Made by a program: the position numbers and the translations under genes. From contig CAWIVH010000013.1 in the NCBI GenBank assembly GCA_963839475.1, positions 1 to 64,000 on the forward strand: a stretch of DNA of 64,000 nt, in the 5' to 3' direction. This document shows, piece by piece, positions 55,048 to 64,000 of this stretch. This DNA is from CAWIVH01 sp963839475 (lineage in GTDB: Bacteria; Acidobacteriota; UBA6911). Position 1 is the stretch's first letter, and the number at the start of each line of letters is the position of its first letter. The notes under the pieces are model-generated. The model was not told the DNA's origin, did not search any database, and worked only from the letters and a program-made list of their open reading frames with translations.

Positions 55048-56109
55048 ATGAGTGGAATTCTGGCGGCCGGCGAAAGAGTCAGGCGCGCCCTGCTCGGGCT
55101 CGAGTTGGACCGGCTGCCGTTCACCGTTTACGAAAACAAGGTCGTTTATGGCAGAGCGGAGAGGGAATTGCGGAACGACGGCATGTGCATTGTCCAGCGC
55201 CGGCCGTCCTTCTACAGGACCGAGACTCCGAATTGCACCGAGTCCTCCACTCACGTAATCACCCATGGCCGTGCCGTGGTACATCGCCGGATCGAAACCC
55301 CTGGCGGGATCCTGACTTCGACCCACTTCGATCGCGGCGATAACCAGCCCTGGAAAACTAAGTTCCTATACGCGGGCCTGGGGGACCTGGATGCCTTGTG
55401 CGCTTACATTGACGATTATCGGTTCATGCCGAATTTCGATGCCGTCCGGGAGCAGGGGCGGGTCGGCGGCGGTGACTTCTTCCAGCGCGGGATGCTCGGT
55501 TATTCGCCGCTGCTGGATCTCATTTATGGATACATGGGTTTGGAGCGGTTCAGCTTCGAATGGGCGGACAATCGTCCCGCTGTGATGCGGCTGTACGATA
55601 CTCTCTCGGCAAAACGTTTCGAACTGCTGAAAGTGGCATCCGGAGCGCCACAGCTGGCGATCAATATTTGCGGAAACGTCAGCGCAACTGTCGTAAGCCC
55701 GTACATGTTCAGGACTTATTGCCTGCCGCGTCACAACGAGGCTGCTGGGGAACTGCACAAAGCCGGGAAACTGGTGGGCATCCATTTTGACGGGATCACA
55801 CGGCCCTACGCCGACGCGATACGCGATTCGGGATTGGATTACATCGAAGCGCTGACCCCGCCTCCAACCTGCGACGTGACTGTTGCCGAAGCGCACCGGC
55901 TCTGGCCCGACAAGATCCTCTGGGTGAATTTTCCGTCATCGGTGCACCTGGAACCCGTCGAGAAAATTCGTGACGTGACACGGCAGATCCTGGAGGAAGC
56001 GCGGTCGCATCGCCGCTTTCTGCTGGGTATCACCGAAGATGTTCCCCCGGACCGGTGGGAGTTGAATTTTCGGGCCATCCTGGACGAGGTCAACCGGTAT
56101 ACGTCCTAA
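55048..56109 (+). CDS. Uroporphyrinogen decarboxylase-fold protein (second copy)
   Basis: The 353-residue protein has the UroD-like fold but only weak similarity to the one at 29252-30358. Its HFD motif (GIHFDGI, near 246) replaces the H-x-C pair of the first copy, so the putative zinc site is altered here. LAINICGNVS and FLLGITEDVP are typical of the group. GGAGACATTC precedes the ATG. It lies in a divergent arrangement with copy A of the propeller proteins and just before a remnant and a full copy of the same, which ties its function to them. Confidence 0.75.
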   Translation: MSGILAAGERVRRALLGLELDRLPFTVYENKVVYGRAERELRNDGMCIVQRRPSFYRTETPNCTESSTHVITHGRAVVHRRIETPGGILTSTHFDRGDNQPWKTKFLYAGLGDLDALCAYIDDYRFMPNFDAVREQGRVGGGDFFQRGMLGYSPLLDLIYGYMGLERFSFEWADNRPAVMRLYDTLSAKRFELLKVASGAPQLAINICGNVSATVVSPYMFRTYCLPRHNEAAGELHKAGKLVGIHFDGITRPYADAIRDSGLDYIEALTPPPTCDVTVAEAHRLWPDKILWVNFPSSVHLEPVEKIRDVTRQILEEARSHRRFLLGITEDVPPDRWELNFRAILDEVNRYTS

Positions 56110-56188
56110 GGCGCCATGCCCCCGTGTGACCGGCTTGCTGCGGGTAGGATTCTCGTGGTGCAGAAGCTCATCCTATGCATGGTGGGAA

Positions 56189-56425
56189 TCACAAGTACGG
56201 CTGAAAGACGGCGATCCATTCGATTATGCGAAGGCGGAGCGGGTTTTTCCGGAGAGCCGGAAAGTGAAGTTATCTTTCAAGGTGCTGGCGAAACAGGTAT
56301 CGGGGCGGTTGGATGTGGACGTGAGAAGCCAGACTCCGGGCGGTTTCAGACCGGTGAGGATATGGTTGGATGGTGACGGGCGGATCAAAGCGATGAACGT
56401 GGACGGATCGGGCTTCTTAATCCGT
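56189..56425 (+). pseudogene. Remnant of a third propeller/jelly-roll paralogue
   Basis: In this frame the segment SQVRLKDGDPFDYAKAERVF and the following FPESRKVKLSFKVLAKQ, PVRIWLDGDGRIKA align well with the C-terminal domain of both neighbouring paralogues (copies A and B). There is no N-terminal propeller and no plausible start or ribosome-binding site; the frame stays open to 56554 without further clear homology. I read it as what is left of a duplicated gene after deletion. Confidence 0.65.
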
Positions 56426-56550
56426 CCGGCCGTCTCATCCCTGGACTCTCCGTGGATGACTGTGAGAGGATCACTGGGGATTCGGGTGGACTATCCAGTC
56501 CGCTGGAAAACAGGAGCCGGCCTTAGGTTCCAGCAAGGAAGGAAAGTGTC

Positions 56551-58593
56551 ATGATGCTCGGGACACATGCTCGCTTTTATTTCGGGACGACGGCGTTGGC
56601 ACTCGGTCTGCTCGTGTTCGCCTTCGGGCTCCTCCCCACCGGCCTGGGTTCGAGCGAGCCCCAGGCCAGGAAAGACGAAGCTCATCCTGGGAGCCTGGAG
56701 GCGGAGATACCGGTCTTTGCCGGCGGGACCCCTCCCTACGCGGACACGGACTACCTCGATGGGCGACTCCGCCCCGCGGTCGGAGTCCACAACTTCAAAG
56801 TGATCCGGGCCAACCGGACCCACCCCGATTGGGTCACGCGGGACCTGCCTCACTTCCCGGACGCGGGTTTCGAGCGCACAGGCTTCACCTACAACCACCA
56901 GCCGATGCTCAGCTACTGGAAGGGTAGCTTCTGGGTTCTCTACCAGAGCGGGCCGGCACACGAACACCAGCCGCCCTGCTACGCCCTTATCACATGGTCG
57001 GAGGATGGACGAAACTGGGTGAAGCCGCGCACGATGTTCCCCGCACAGAAGTTCCGGAACCGCAAGGAGGATGGTGCCCTGCAATACAGCATCTCGCACC
57101 AGCGGATGGGCTGGTACGTGGCGCCCGACGGCCGGCTGATCGCCAGCGCCTATTACGGAATGCATTTCAACCCGAACGACGGCAAGGGCGTCGGCCGGGT
57201 CGTCCGGGAGGTCTACGGTCCAGACGACTATGGCCCGGTCTATTGGGTGCGGTACAACGCCTTCCAGGGATACGGCCCCAATGACTCGCCCTACTATCCC
57301 CACTACACCGCATCCAAAGATCTGGGTTTCGTCAAGGCGATCCAGGCCCTGCTGGCCGACAAACTTGTCGTCCAACAGTGGTACGAGGAGGACCAGGACA
57401 ACTCGGACGGCCTCTTCGCCTACGCAGGTGACGTGCAGAACCTGAAGGCGTTCTGCTGGTACACACGCCCGGACGGCAAGATCGTCGGGATGTGGAAGAA
57501 CAGGAAGATGGCGGTGGCCAACGCATGGAAGACCGGCGAGATCAGCCGCTCGGTCGATGGCAAAGACATCTACTACGGCGGCGCCAAGATCTGGGGCCAG
57601 CGAACCTCGGACGGCCGCTATGCGCTGGTGTACAACCCGGTGAAGGATCCGTCGTGGCGCCATCCCCTGTCCGTCACCACGAGCGCGGACGGGAAGACCT
57701 ACGACACCTATTTCCTGAATGTCCACGGTGAGACGCCCCCGATGCGCTTCAGCGGATCCAACAAGGACGGCGGCGGCGGACAGTACGTCCGCGGCATCAT
57801 CCCGGGCAACGGTATCCCGCCCGATGGAGCCATGTGGCTCACATACTCCTCCAACAAGGAGGACATCTTCGTGACCCGTGTTCCCGTTCCCATCCGGGGA
57901 ACTGTCGATCGGGACTTTCAGGATGACTTTGAATCCATGAACTCGAACGGACCGGTGACAGATTGGAACGTCTACACCGGGACCTGGAACCCGGTGGGAG
58001 TGATCAAGGATGCCGGAAACCAAGTATTGCGCCTGGAGGACCAGGATCCTTACGACTATGCCAAAGCCGTCCGGGTTTTCCCGGAAACGAGGAAGGCGCG
58101 AATCTCTTTCGACTTCCGGTTCGCCGAAGTAGGTCACGACAACCTGGAAATCGAGGTCCAGGACTACCAAGGGCGGCGACCGGTTCGAATCGTCCTGGTG
58201 GGCAAGGATCGGCAGATCTTTGCCAACCAGGGGCCGACGATGGGCATCGTCGCGGCTCTGGAAATCCGGAAGTGGGTCCATCTCGACCTCGATGTCGACA
58301 CCCTGGCAGCGACCTACGGCCTGCAGGTCGACGGGAAGAAGGTCGTCGATGGCGCAGGCTTTGCGGAGCGCCTTGGGACCGATGCGAACCCTTATGGGTC
58401 GCGTATCGCCTCCCCAACCGTGGAGCGCCTCGTTTTTCGCACGGGAATCTGGCGCATGAAGGATTTCAGCCGGTACGGCATCACGGCGAATACCTTCAAG
58501 AAATACGAACCCGACCTCCCGGGAACGGACGAACCGGTCCTCCGAACGGTCGTCGATCTCGACAACGTAAGGACACAGACCGCTCGCCCCTGA
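56551..58593 (+). CDS. Secreted sialidase-like propeller protein with C-terminal jelly-roll domain (copy B)
   Basis: The 680-residue protein starts with a long hydrophobic signal (ATG at 56551, AAGGAAGG upstream). The propeller region (about 60-440) has WSEDGRNWVKP, KIWGQRTSDGRYALVYNP and QYVRGIIPGNGIPPDG. The jelly-roll region (about 460-680) has DYAKAVRVFPETRKARISFDF and ends in VVDLDNVRTQT. It is a full-length paralogue of copy A, with the same domain order. Secreted Asp-box-poor propellers of this type in acidobacteria and planctomycetes have no assigned activity that I know of. Confidence 0.75.
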   Translation: MMLGTHARFYFGTTALALGLLVFAFGLLPTGLGSSEPQARKDEAHPGSLEAEIPVFAGGTPPYADTDYLDGRLRPAVGVHNFKVIRANRTHPDWVTRDLPHFPDAGFERTGFTYNHQPMLSYWKGSFWVLYQSGPAHEHQPPCYALITWSEDGRNWVKPRTMFPAQKFRNRKEDGALQYSISHQRMGWYVAPDGRLIASAYYGMHFNPNDGKGVGRVVREVYGPDDYGPVYWVRYNAFQGYGPNDSPYYPHYTASKDLGFVKAIQALLADKLVVQQWYEEDQDNSDGLFAYAGDVQNLKAFCWYTRPDGKIVGMWKNRKMAVANAWKTGEISRSVDGKDIYYGGAKIWGQRTSDGRYALVYNPVKDPSWRHPLSVTTSADGKTYDTYFLNVHGETPPMRFSGSNKDGGGGQYVRGIIPGNGIPPDGAMWLTYSSNKEDIFVTRVPVPIRGTVDRDFQDDFESMNSNGPVTDWNVYTGTWNPVGVIKDAGNQVLRLEDQDPYDYAKAVRVFPETRKARISFDFRFAEVGHDNLEIEVQDYQGRRPVRIVLVGKDRQIFANQGPTMGIVAALEIRKWVHLDLDVDTLAATYGLQVDGKKVVDGAGFAERLGTDANPYGSRIASPTVERLVFRTGIWRMKDFSRYGITANTFKKYEPDLPGTDEPVLRTVVDLDNVRTQTARP

Positions 58594-58821
58594 CTCTCCC
58601 GGGTGTAACGTCCCGCAGGGGGCCGCGCTGAGTTGTTGGTTGCCGGCCGCAACATGTGGAGAGTTATCTTTAGAAGATCCGATTCTGCGAGGGAGCGATA
58701 AAGCTGCATCCCGGGCTGGTCGTGACTTGCACCGAGTTGGTCTGGATGACCGAGGTTGAGTAGGAGCAGGGGCCGGTTTGCCGACCCGACGAAATGCCTT
58801 TTTCGCGGACTGGGGAGGATC

Positions 58822-60279
58822 ATGCCTTTACACACGATTACCAGATTGGCGTGCGTCGTGGTGCTGTGCTGTTTTCCTGCCTCATTAGCGCCTTCAGCGG
58901 CTCGCAGGCCGAACATCCTCGTCATTATTCCAGATCAGCTGCGAGCGCAATCGATCGGTTGCGCGGGCAACCCGGACGTGAGGACGCCTCACCTCGACCG
59001 ACTTGCGGAGGAGGGTTTGGTGTTCAACCGGGCTTTTGCCAACTCACCTGTTTGCTGTCCCGCACGCGCGGTCCTGCTGACCGGAATGTATGCACACCGG
59101 AACGGGATGACGGCCAATGACCTGCGGCTGCGCGAGTCGGAAACGACGCTCGCAGAACTGTTGAAAGAAGCCGGTTATCGCACCGGCTTCATCGGCAAAT
59201 GGCATCTGGATGGGGGCAGGCGCGATCCTGGTTATGTCCCGCCCGGTGACCGCCGTCAGGGGTTCGATTACTGGGCGGCGAACGAGTGCTCACACCGCCA
59301 TTTCGACAATCACTACTTCCGGGACGATCCGGCACCGATACCGCTCGGCAAATATGAAGCCGAGGGTTGGACCGATCTCGCCATCGAATTCCTGCGCAGG
59401 CAAGAAGGACAACCCTTCTTCCTGATGGTGATGATGGGGCCGCCGCATGATCCCTACAAGGCGCCCGCCCGATACGAATCGATGTACGACCCCGCCAGGC
59501 TCTCCCTGCGGCCCAACTGGAAGGATGGCGTTCCGATGGGGAGCCGTCAGGACATTGCCTCCTACTACGCACAGATCAGCGCCATCGACGACCAGGTCGG
59601 GCGGTTGATGGAAGCCCTCCAGGAATTCAAGCTCCGGGAGGAGACCATCGTCGTGTTTACCTCGGACCATGGGGACATGCTTGGTTCTCAGGGACAACGT
59701 CTCAAGCGCAAGCCCTGGGAAGAGTCGATCCGCGTGCCCTTTTTCATCTCCTACCCGGGCCGAGTGAAATCCGGAGGACAGACAAACGCGATCATGACGC
59801 ACGTGGACATGGCGCCGACACTGTTGAGCTTGTGCGGAGTAAGGGTCCCGCCGGCAATGCAGGGGAGCGATCTCTCCAAGGTAGTGCTCGGTCAGTCTTC
59901 AGCGGGCCCCGACTCGGCCTTCTTCCAAATCTTCGGTCCTTACAAAGGGGATGAAACGGCATTCGGCTGGCGCGGAGTGCGCACGGACAGATACATGTAC
60001 GCGCGCTCGCGGCAGCGATCCTGGGTGCTCTATGACCTCGAGCGCGACCCCTCCGAGCTGCGGAATCTCGTCGAGGATCCGGCTGCCGCGACCGTGCGTG
60101 CGTCGCTGGAGAAGAGACTGAACGCCTGGATGAAGAGAACAGGAGACTCGTGGAGCTACGATTGGTCGGAGTTGGTGGAAGACGATGGAAGACTCTACGC
60201 AGGCGAAGCGTTCTACACCGTCGAAGATTACCTGAGGCGGGCCAGGGCCCGCACCAAGCAGGTGCCCAAGGAAAATTGA
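58822..60279 (+). CDS. Sulfatase with CCPAR active-site motif
   Basis: The ATG at 58822 has GGGGAGG directly upstream and starts a Sec signal (MPLHTITRLACVVVLCCFPA); the frame is open 22 codons earlier. The 485-residue enzyme keeps the sulfatase fold: VIIPDQLRAQ near 34-43, SDHGDMLGSQG for metal binding, and RPNILVI at the N-terminus of the mature part. The formylglycine motif reads C78-C-P-A-R82; the usual serine at position 4 is alanine, which is seen in some sulfatases. IGKWHLDGG points to the N-sulfoglucosamine/choline sulfatase-like branch. It is the third sulfatase in the window. Confidence 0.88.
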   Translation: MPLHTITRLACVVVLCCFPASLAPSAARRPNILVIIPDQLRAQSIGCAGNPDVRTPHLDRLAEEGLVFNRAFANSPVCCPARAVLLTGMYAHRNGMTANDLRLRESETTLAELLKEAGYRTGFIGKWHLDGGRRDPGYVPPGDRRQGFDYWAANECSHRHFDNHYFRDDPAPIPLGKYEAEGWTDLAIEFLRRQEGQPFFLMVMMGPPHDPYKAPARYESMYDPARLSLRPNWKDGVPMGSRQDIASYYAQISAIDDQVGRLMEALQEFKLREETIVVFTSDHGDMLGSQGQRLKRKPWEESIRVPFFISYPGRVKSGGQTNAIMTHVDMAPTLLSLCGVRVPPAMQGSDLSKVVLGQSSAGPDSAFFQIFGPYKGDETAFGWRGVRTDRYMYARSRQRSWVLYDLERDPSELRNLVEDPAAATVRASLEKRLNAWMKRTGDSWSYDWSELVEDDGRLYAGEAFYTVEDYLRRARARTKQVPKEN

Positions 60280-60321
60280 GGCCGATAGAATCGAATAGGC
60301 AATGGCGGCGGCCAAGACATT

Positions 60322-60756
60322 TCAAAATCTCGCGACCTTCAATGAAAGAGCTTTACCTGCTTCGGCCATTATGCGATCAGCTGTTGCCAGTACCTCGGAG
60401 CCTATTTCTTTTGCCATCACCAGGTGCATGGCGTCAAGTGCTCTCACCGGGATATCGGGGAGGAACACCATGAGGTTTACAGCGCCCATCGCCAATCCAG
60501 CTGGAAACGGATGGCAGATTAAGAACCGCCTGCGGATATCTTCCTGAAAGGTCGCGAATATTTCTGCTTCCATCCCCATGGTCAGAGTTTTTTCCCTTCT
60601 GCGCCGGAAGAGAAGGCAGCGCATCTCCACGATTGTGAGATCGCTGATGGCAACCGGACCATGCTGTTGAATAAAAACCTCCACATCATCCGAACGGCTC
60701 TCATTCATGTACCACTTGGCGAGGGCGCTGGTATCAAAGTAGATTACTCCACTCAT
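60322..60756 (-). CDS. vapC: PIN-domain ribonuclease toxin (VapC family)
   Basis: The 144-residue protein has the PIN-domain acidic residues D8 (IYFDTSAL), E44 (LTIVEMRC), D108 (VRALDAMHL) and D127 (ATADRIM), so the Mg-dependent RNase site looks complete. The start overlaps the stop of the upstream antitoxin gene by four bases (ATGA), the normal translational coupling of vapBC operons. VapC toxins cleave tRNA or rRNA to halt growth. Confidence 0.9.
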   Translation of the reverse strand: MSGVIYFDTSALAKWYMNESRSDDVEVFIQQHGPVAISDLTIVEMRCLLFRRRREKTLTMGMEAEIFATFQEDIRRRFLICHPFPAGLAMGAVNLMVFLPDIPVRALDAMHLVMAKEIGSEVLATADRIMAEAGKALSLKVARF

Positions 60757-60980
60757 CTTGCATCCCTGTCCTGGCGCACGAGTTTCTCGCTGCCTCGCTT
60801 CATGCGCGCCGTCTTTTTGCGAAGGTCCCGATGAGACGGGATCGGAGCATTTTTGGAAAGCGGCAGAAGGCGGGCGATTTCCGTACCCCTTCGCGTTATA
60901 GAAACCTCCCCCTCGTCCGCAAGAATCCGCTCAAGATGCGTGAGGGATCGACGCGCTTCGCGGATAGTCATCCTCTTCAT
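60753..60980 (-). CDS. Antitoxin, Phd/YefM-like, partner of VapC
   Basis: The 75-residue protein starts MKRMTIREARRSLTHLERIL and continues ITRRGTEIARLLPL, the Phd/YefM-type DNA-binding fold, with a basic C-terminal tail expected to bind the toxin. AAGGAG lies eight bases before the ATG. It should neutralise the PIN toxin and repress the shared promoter. Confidence 0.85.
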   Translation of the reverse strand: MKRMTIREARRSLTHLERILADEGEVSITRRGTEIARLLPLSKNAPIPSHRDLRKKTARMKRGSEKLVRQDRDAR

Positions 60981-61383
60981 AAAAAACGCTCCTTGCCGGC
61001 ATGCTGTGTCACATCGATCAGGAATTGTAGCACATCTTGATTGTATTAGGCCTCCCCCAAACCGGTCTCCAGGCGCAGATCGATGTGATAAGGTCTGGCG
61101 TCTGTGAGGATGACATGGACATAGGGTGCGTTATCAAAGATCCACAACGCCGTTGTGTGCCATTCCAACGGAGCATTCCCGCCGCCCGGCGCTGGGGTTC
61201 CGCCGACGGTGCATGGACTTCCATCGAGAAGCACAGCTACAGGCCGGCAGTCGACAGGATCATGAAACGGAAGCGATTGGACGGCTATTGTAAGCCGGCT
61301 TCGGCCATTTTCGCATCCATCGCGGTTTCCTATCCCGGCAGGGCAGGGATGGGTATGATGGGTGGCCGCGGCCTCGGAAAATG
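60981..61383. other. Spacer between toxin-antitoxin operon and receptor gene
   Basis: The promoter of the vapBC-like pair should lie near 61020-61060; a -10-like TACAAT is read on the minus strand at 61024-61029, without a clear -35. A minus-strand open frame of 62 residues at 61046-61234 has protein-like composition but no recognisable family; I leave it unassigned. Confidence 0.4.
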
Positions 61384-61420
61384 AAAAAAGGGGGTCCCTT
61401 CGCTCGGCGAAGGGACCCCC
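61384..61420 (-). terminator. Strong Rho-independent terminator of the receptor gene
   Basis: On the minus strand a perfect 14-base GC-rich stem (61407-61420 with 61390-61403, loop of three) is followed directly by six T (61384-61389). It starts 15 bases after the stop codon of the TonB-dependent receptor gene. Confidence 0.92.
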
Positions 61421-61435
61421 AGGGGAGAATTGAGA

Positions 61436-64000
61436 TTAGAAGGTAAGTCGGCCGTAGACCTGAATGGTCCGCGCGCCACGGGTACTGGTCAGGTATCCGA
61501 AATCGGCACGACGGATGTCGTTACGGATGCCCGACAGATTGGTGTGGTTGAAGGCGTTGAACATGTCAAAACGAAGCTGGAACTTAACTTTCTCCGTGAT
61601 GTTGGTGTTCTTCGCAATCGACATGTCCAGGCGCCACCACCCCGGCCCATAAACCGAGTTGCGCGCCAGATTTCCGGGGCGAACCGGGTAGTTAACGGGG
61701 CTGAGGGGAATTTGAGCGTAGGCTGCCGGATTCAGATACTTGAGCGATGACTGCCAGCCGTCGAGAATCTGCGCCTGGCCGGTCGCATCTGGCCGTTGTT
61801 CGGTGTAAAGCGGGAAGGTGACGCTGAAGGGATCGCCGCTCTGCGCGTAAAAAATGCTGCTGAGCTGCCATCCGCCGAGGAACATCTTGGTTGCTTTTGA
61901 ACCCGAGCTCACCATCTTGTCGAACGGAAGTTCATACACGGCGTCCACGATGAAACGGTGCGGCCTGTCCGTGTTTGCCGGCCCACGGTTGCCCCGAATG
62001 TTGTTGCCGTCCGCGACATAGCCCGGCAACAGGAGATCGGCGTCTCCCGTGTAGGACAGGAGCTTGGACCAGGCATAGTTTACGTTCGTCATTAAGCCGG
62101 CCCCGAAGCGCTTCCTCAGGCTTGTCTGCAGGGCGTGGTAGCTGGACGCCTCCTGGTCGGTCCGGTAGCGGAAGGTCAGGTAGCCCGGAGCTGGGCGGAT
62201 ACCGTTCAGACGGCCAGGCTGGTTCTGTTCGATCGTCATGACCAGGCTCTTTCCGTGCGTGCCGACATAACCGGTTTCGAAGACGAGATCCTTTACCAGT
62301 TCCCGCTGAATGCTCAGCTGCCACTGGTAGCTGTGCGGATTGTTCCAGTCCGGGTCTGCGGCGATGCCCGAAATGGAGGCTTGAGGCCCTTTCACGATAG
62401 GCAGCACTTTTTCATTGACCACCAGGTAGCGCAGCGGATCGCCGTACTTCAGCACATCGTTTCTGCTGAAGACGCTCCGGAACGGCTCGTCGAGAGCGTT
62501 CTGGACGAGATCGATCGGCGCGCCGTAAGGGGTTTTCGGGTTGTAGAAAATGCCGCCCCCACCGCGGAGCACAGTCTTGGCGGCCTCGTCCATGGTGTAG
62601 GCGAACCCGAGACGGGGTGAGAAGTTGGCCCACTTGGCGTTGAAGACCGAGTCTCCATCCCGGTAAGCTCCGTACCCGTAGGGACCGGTGCGGTTGAAGA
62701 GGCGCTTGTCCTTTTCTTTCGGCACCGTGTAGTAGTCATAGCGCATGCCGAGGTTGAGAACCAGCCGGCGGTTGACCTTGAAATCGTCTTGTATGAAGAA
62801 CCCGTAGCTCGACTGACTGATTACGAAATACTTGACACCAAATGTGACCTGGACGCTGTTGGGGATGTTTGCCATGAAGTCGGCTTCATTGGCGTACTTG
62901 ATATCCGGAGCTTCAATGTTCTGGCGGCTGACGTGGAGCAGGCTCCACTGCCCGCCGAACCGCAACGAATGCCGCCCCTTTGTCATCCCGAAGATCTGGT
63001 CAATACTCCAGGTCGTGCCATCGAGTTCCAACGTCTCACCGCCCGAGCTGAATCCCAGATTTCCCGAGATCCCGGCTACGCCCAGAGCATAGATATTGTC
63101 GAGGCGATTGACGTAGTTGTAGTTGGTCCCGAAGCGTGTCTCGGAAGTCCACTTTCCGGCGGTGTGAATCACACCGAGGGTTCCGACTTCCTGCTTTCCG
63201 ATGAAGTCCCGGTAGTTTTGGTAGTCAAGACGGGGATCGCGCCGATTCGGCCGGCCGCGCGTGTAGCGGCCCGTTACGATGGTGCTGTCCGTCATGTTCC
63301 AGTCCGAGCGGACGATCATGTGATTGTCGTGCCCCTTCTGCGTGTCCGCGCCGATGTAGATCCCCGTGATCGCTCCGGGCGTGTAAGGCTGGTTCGGCAG
63401 TGGGAAGAGTGCGAAATAGGGCTTGTACGCCGGCACGGCGGCGATCGCTTTGTCAGCGAATTCCTTTGTCGGAACGGCCCCGTTGAACGCTTGAAAACCG
63501 CGCAGCTGGTACCCCTCATACGCGCCGAATGCAAACAATTTGTTCTTTATGATGGGTCCACCAAAGGATCCGCCATACTGATTGTAGGTCAGGCCGGGCT
63601 TGGTTTTCAGGGTCTGGAGGCGCGCGTTGAGAGCCGCGGTCTGGTTCAACTCGAATAGACTTCCATGGAAAGCGTTCGAGCCGCGCTTGGTGATGATGTT
63701 GACGTTGCCCGACATCGAGTTCGAGATTTCCGCCGACGCGATCCCCTTGGCCACATTCACTTCTTCCACGGCTTCCATGCTGACACCCTGGACGTTGTTG
63801 AAACTCTGGTAGAGCGAAATGCTCGGCTGCTCCGAACTCGCGGTAGCTTCGGTGCCGTCCACCGTGAATTTGAGGGAGGCCGAAGGTAGGCCGTTGAGGC
63901 TGACAGAGCCACCCACTGTGTTGACTCCCGAATTCAACTCGAGCAGTCCTGTCCAGTTGCGGCGGCTCGTCGGCAGTTCGCTGACTTGTTCGCTCACGAT
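61436..64000 (-). CDS. TonB-dependent receptor, acidobacterial type (5' end outside the window)
   Basis: At least 854 C-terminal residues are present and the frame is still open at the window edge; the GTG at 63997 is internal, since the sequence before it continues the conserved plug motif VSELPTSRRNW. The plug domain is seen at the start (SLYQSFNNVQGVSMEAVEEVNV, NIITKRGSNAFHGSLFE). A long outer-membrane barrel follows and ends in the aromatic residue typical of barrel proteins (YGRLTF). Acidobacteria have many such receptors with an N-terminal carboxypeptidase-regulatory-like domain; that part would lie beyond the window. By family, it takes up a large substrate, often an oligosaccharide, across the outer membrane with TonB energy. 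Confidence 0.9.
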   Translation of the reverse strand: MVSEQVSELPTSRRNWTGLLELNSGVNTVGGSVSLNGLPSASLKFTVDGTEATASSEQPSISLYQSFNNVQGVSMEAVEEVNVAKGIASAEISNSMSGNVNIITKRGSNAFHGSLFELNQTAALNARLQTLKTKPGLTYNQYGGSFGGPIIKNKLFAFGAYEGYQLRGFQAFNGAVPTKEFADKAIAAVPAYKPYFALFPLPNQPYTPGAITGIYIGADTQKGHDNHMIVRSDWNMTDSTIVTGRYTRGRPNRRDPRLDYQNYRDFIGKQEVGTLGVIHTAGKWTSETRFGTNYNYVNRLDNIYALGVAGISGNLGFSSGGETLELDGTTWSIDQIFGMTKGRHSLRFGGQWSLLHVSRQNIEAPDIKYANEADFMANIPNSVQVTFGVKYFVISQSSYGFFIQDDFKVNRRLVLNLGMRYDYYTVPKEKDKRLFNRTGPYGYGAYRDGDSVFNAKWANFSPRLGFAYTMDEAAKTVLRGGGGIFYNPKTPYGAPIDLVQNALDEPFRSVFSRNDVLKYGDPLRYLVVNEKVLPIVKGPQASISGIAADPDWNNPHSYQWQLSIQRELVKDLVFETGYVGTHGKSLVMTIEQNQPGRLNGIRPAPGYLTFRYRTDQEASSYHALQTSLRKRFGAGLMTNVNYAWSKLLSYTGDADLLLPGYVADGNNIRGNRGPANTDRPHRFIVDAVYELPFDKMVSSGSKATKMFLGGWQLSSIFYAQSGDPFSVTFPLYTEQRPDATGQAQILDGWQSSLKYLNPAAYAQIPLSPVNYPVRPGNLARNSVYGPGWWRLDMSIAKNTNITEKVKFQLRFDMFNAFNHTNLSGIRNDIRRADFGYLTSTRGARTIQVYGRLTF

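Noticed and set aside
56491..58281. 596-residue minus-strand open frame
   Set aside because: It is the antisense shadow of the copy B propeller gene, kept open by high GC content; it has no family motif and no ribosome-binding site.
1..64000. tRNA, rRNA and CRISPR search
   Set aside because: Reading the gaps by eye showed no tRNA-like T-arm in a plausible cloverleaf, no rRNA sequence and no spaced direct repeats.

Overview
The window looks like a chromosomal fragment of a GC-rich, heterotrophic Gram-negative bacterium, most likely an acidobacterium. The grounds are the large outer-membrane TonB-dependent receptor of the acidobacterial style at the right edge, many Tat-exported sulfatases and Gfo/Idh/MocA oxidoreductases, and secreted beta-propeller proteins. 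The phylum call is an inference from gene content. No rRNA, tRNA or CRISPR array was seen.

Layout. 0.5-11.1 kb: one very large secreted SpvB/TcaC-FG-GAP-RHS (Tc-toxin B/C-like) gene with an embedded five-Asp-box (BNR) propeller, split into four frames by three single-base shifts. A DDE integrase-core transposase follows. 12.9-18.7 kb: apolipoprotein N-acyltransferase (lnt), a lipoprotein and a large secreted TIG-domain protein. 19.4-23.1 kb: an exported fusion of a type I phosphodiesterase with a 5'-nucleotidase. 23.4-24.4 kb: a higBA toxin-antitoxin pair with a palindromic operator, then a truncated IS1-like transposase. 24.5-31.9 kb (minus strand): SSS symporter, split transketolase, DapA-family lyase, UroD-like protein and sulfatase, which read as one catabolic cluster. 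32.1-44.8 kb: GH106-like rhamnosidase, PhoD-like phosphatase, a Tat-exported barrel protein, esterase, nitrilase-fold hydrolase, amidohydrolase, PD40 propeller and sialidase-like protein. 45.0-50.2 kb (minus): three Tat-exported Gfo/Idh/MocA proteins, a secreted nitrilase-fold protein, and a four-helix-bundle gene bounded by inverted heptamer repeats. 50.5-60.3 kb: two sulfatases, a second DapA-like protein, two long paralogous secreted propeller proteins, a fragment of a third copy, and a second UroD-like protein. 60.3-61.0 kb: a VapBC-type toxin-antitoxin pair. 61.4 kb to the end: the TonB-dependent receptor, cut by the window edge.

How the genes may work together: most of 24-60 kb encodes exported enzymes that remove sulfate, rhamnose or other sugars and phosphate from complex glycans. 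They sit beside cytoplasmic genes (symporter, split transketolase, DapA-type aldolases, UroD-like proteins) that could import and break down the released units. The pairing of sulfatase, DapA-like and UroD-like genes occurs twice and is the main hint of an uncharacterised pathway. The substrate cannot be read from sequence alone.
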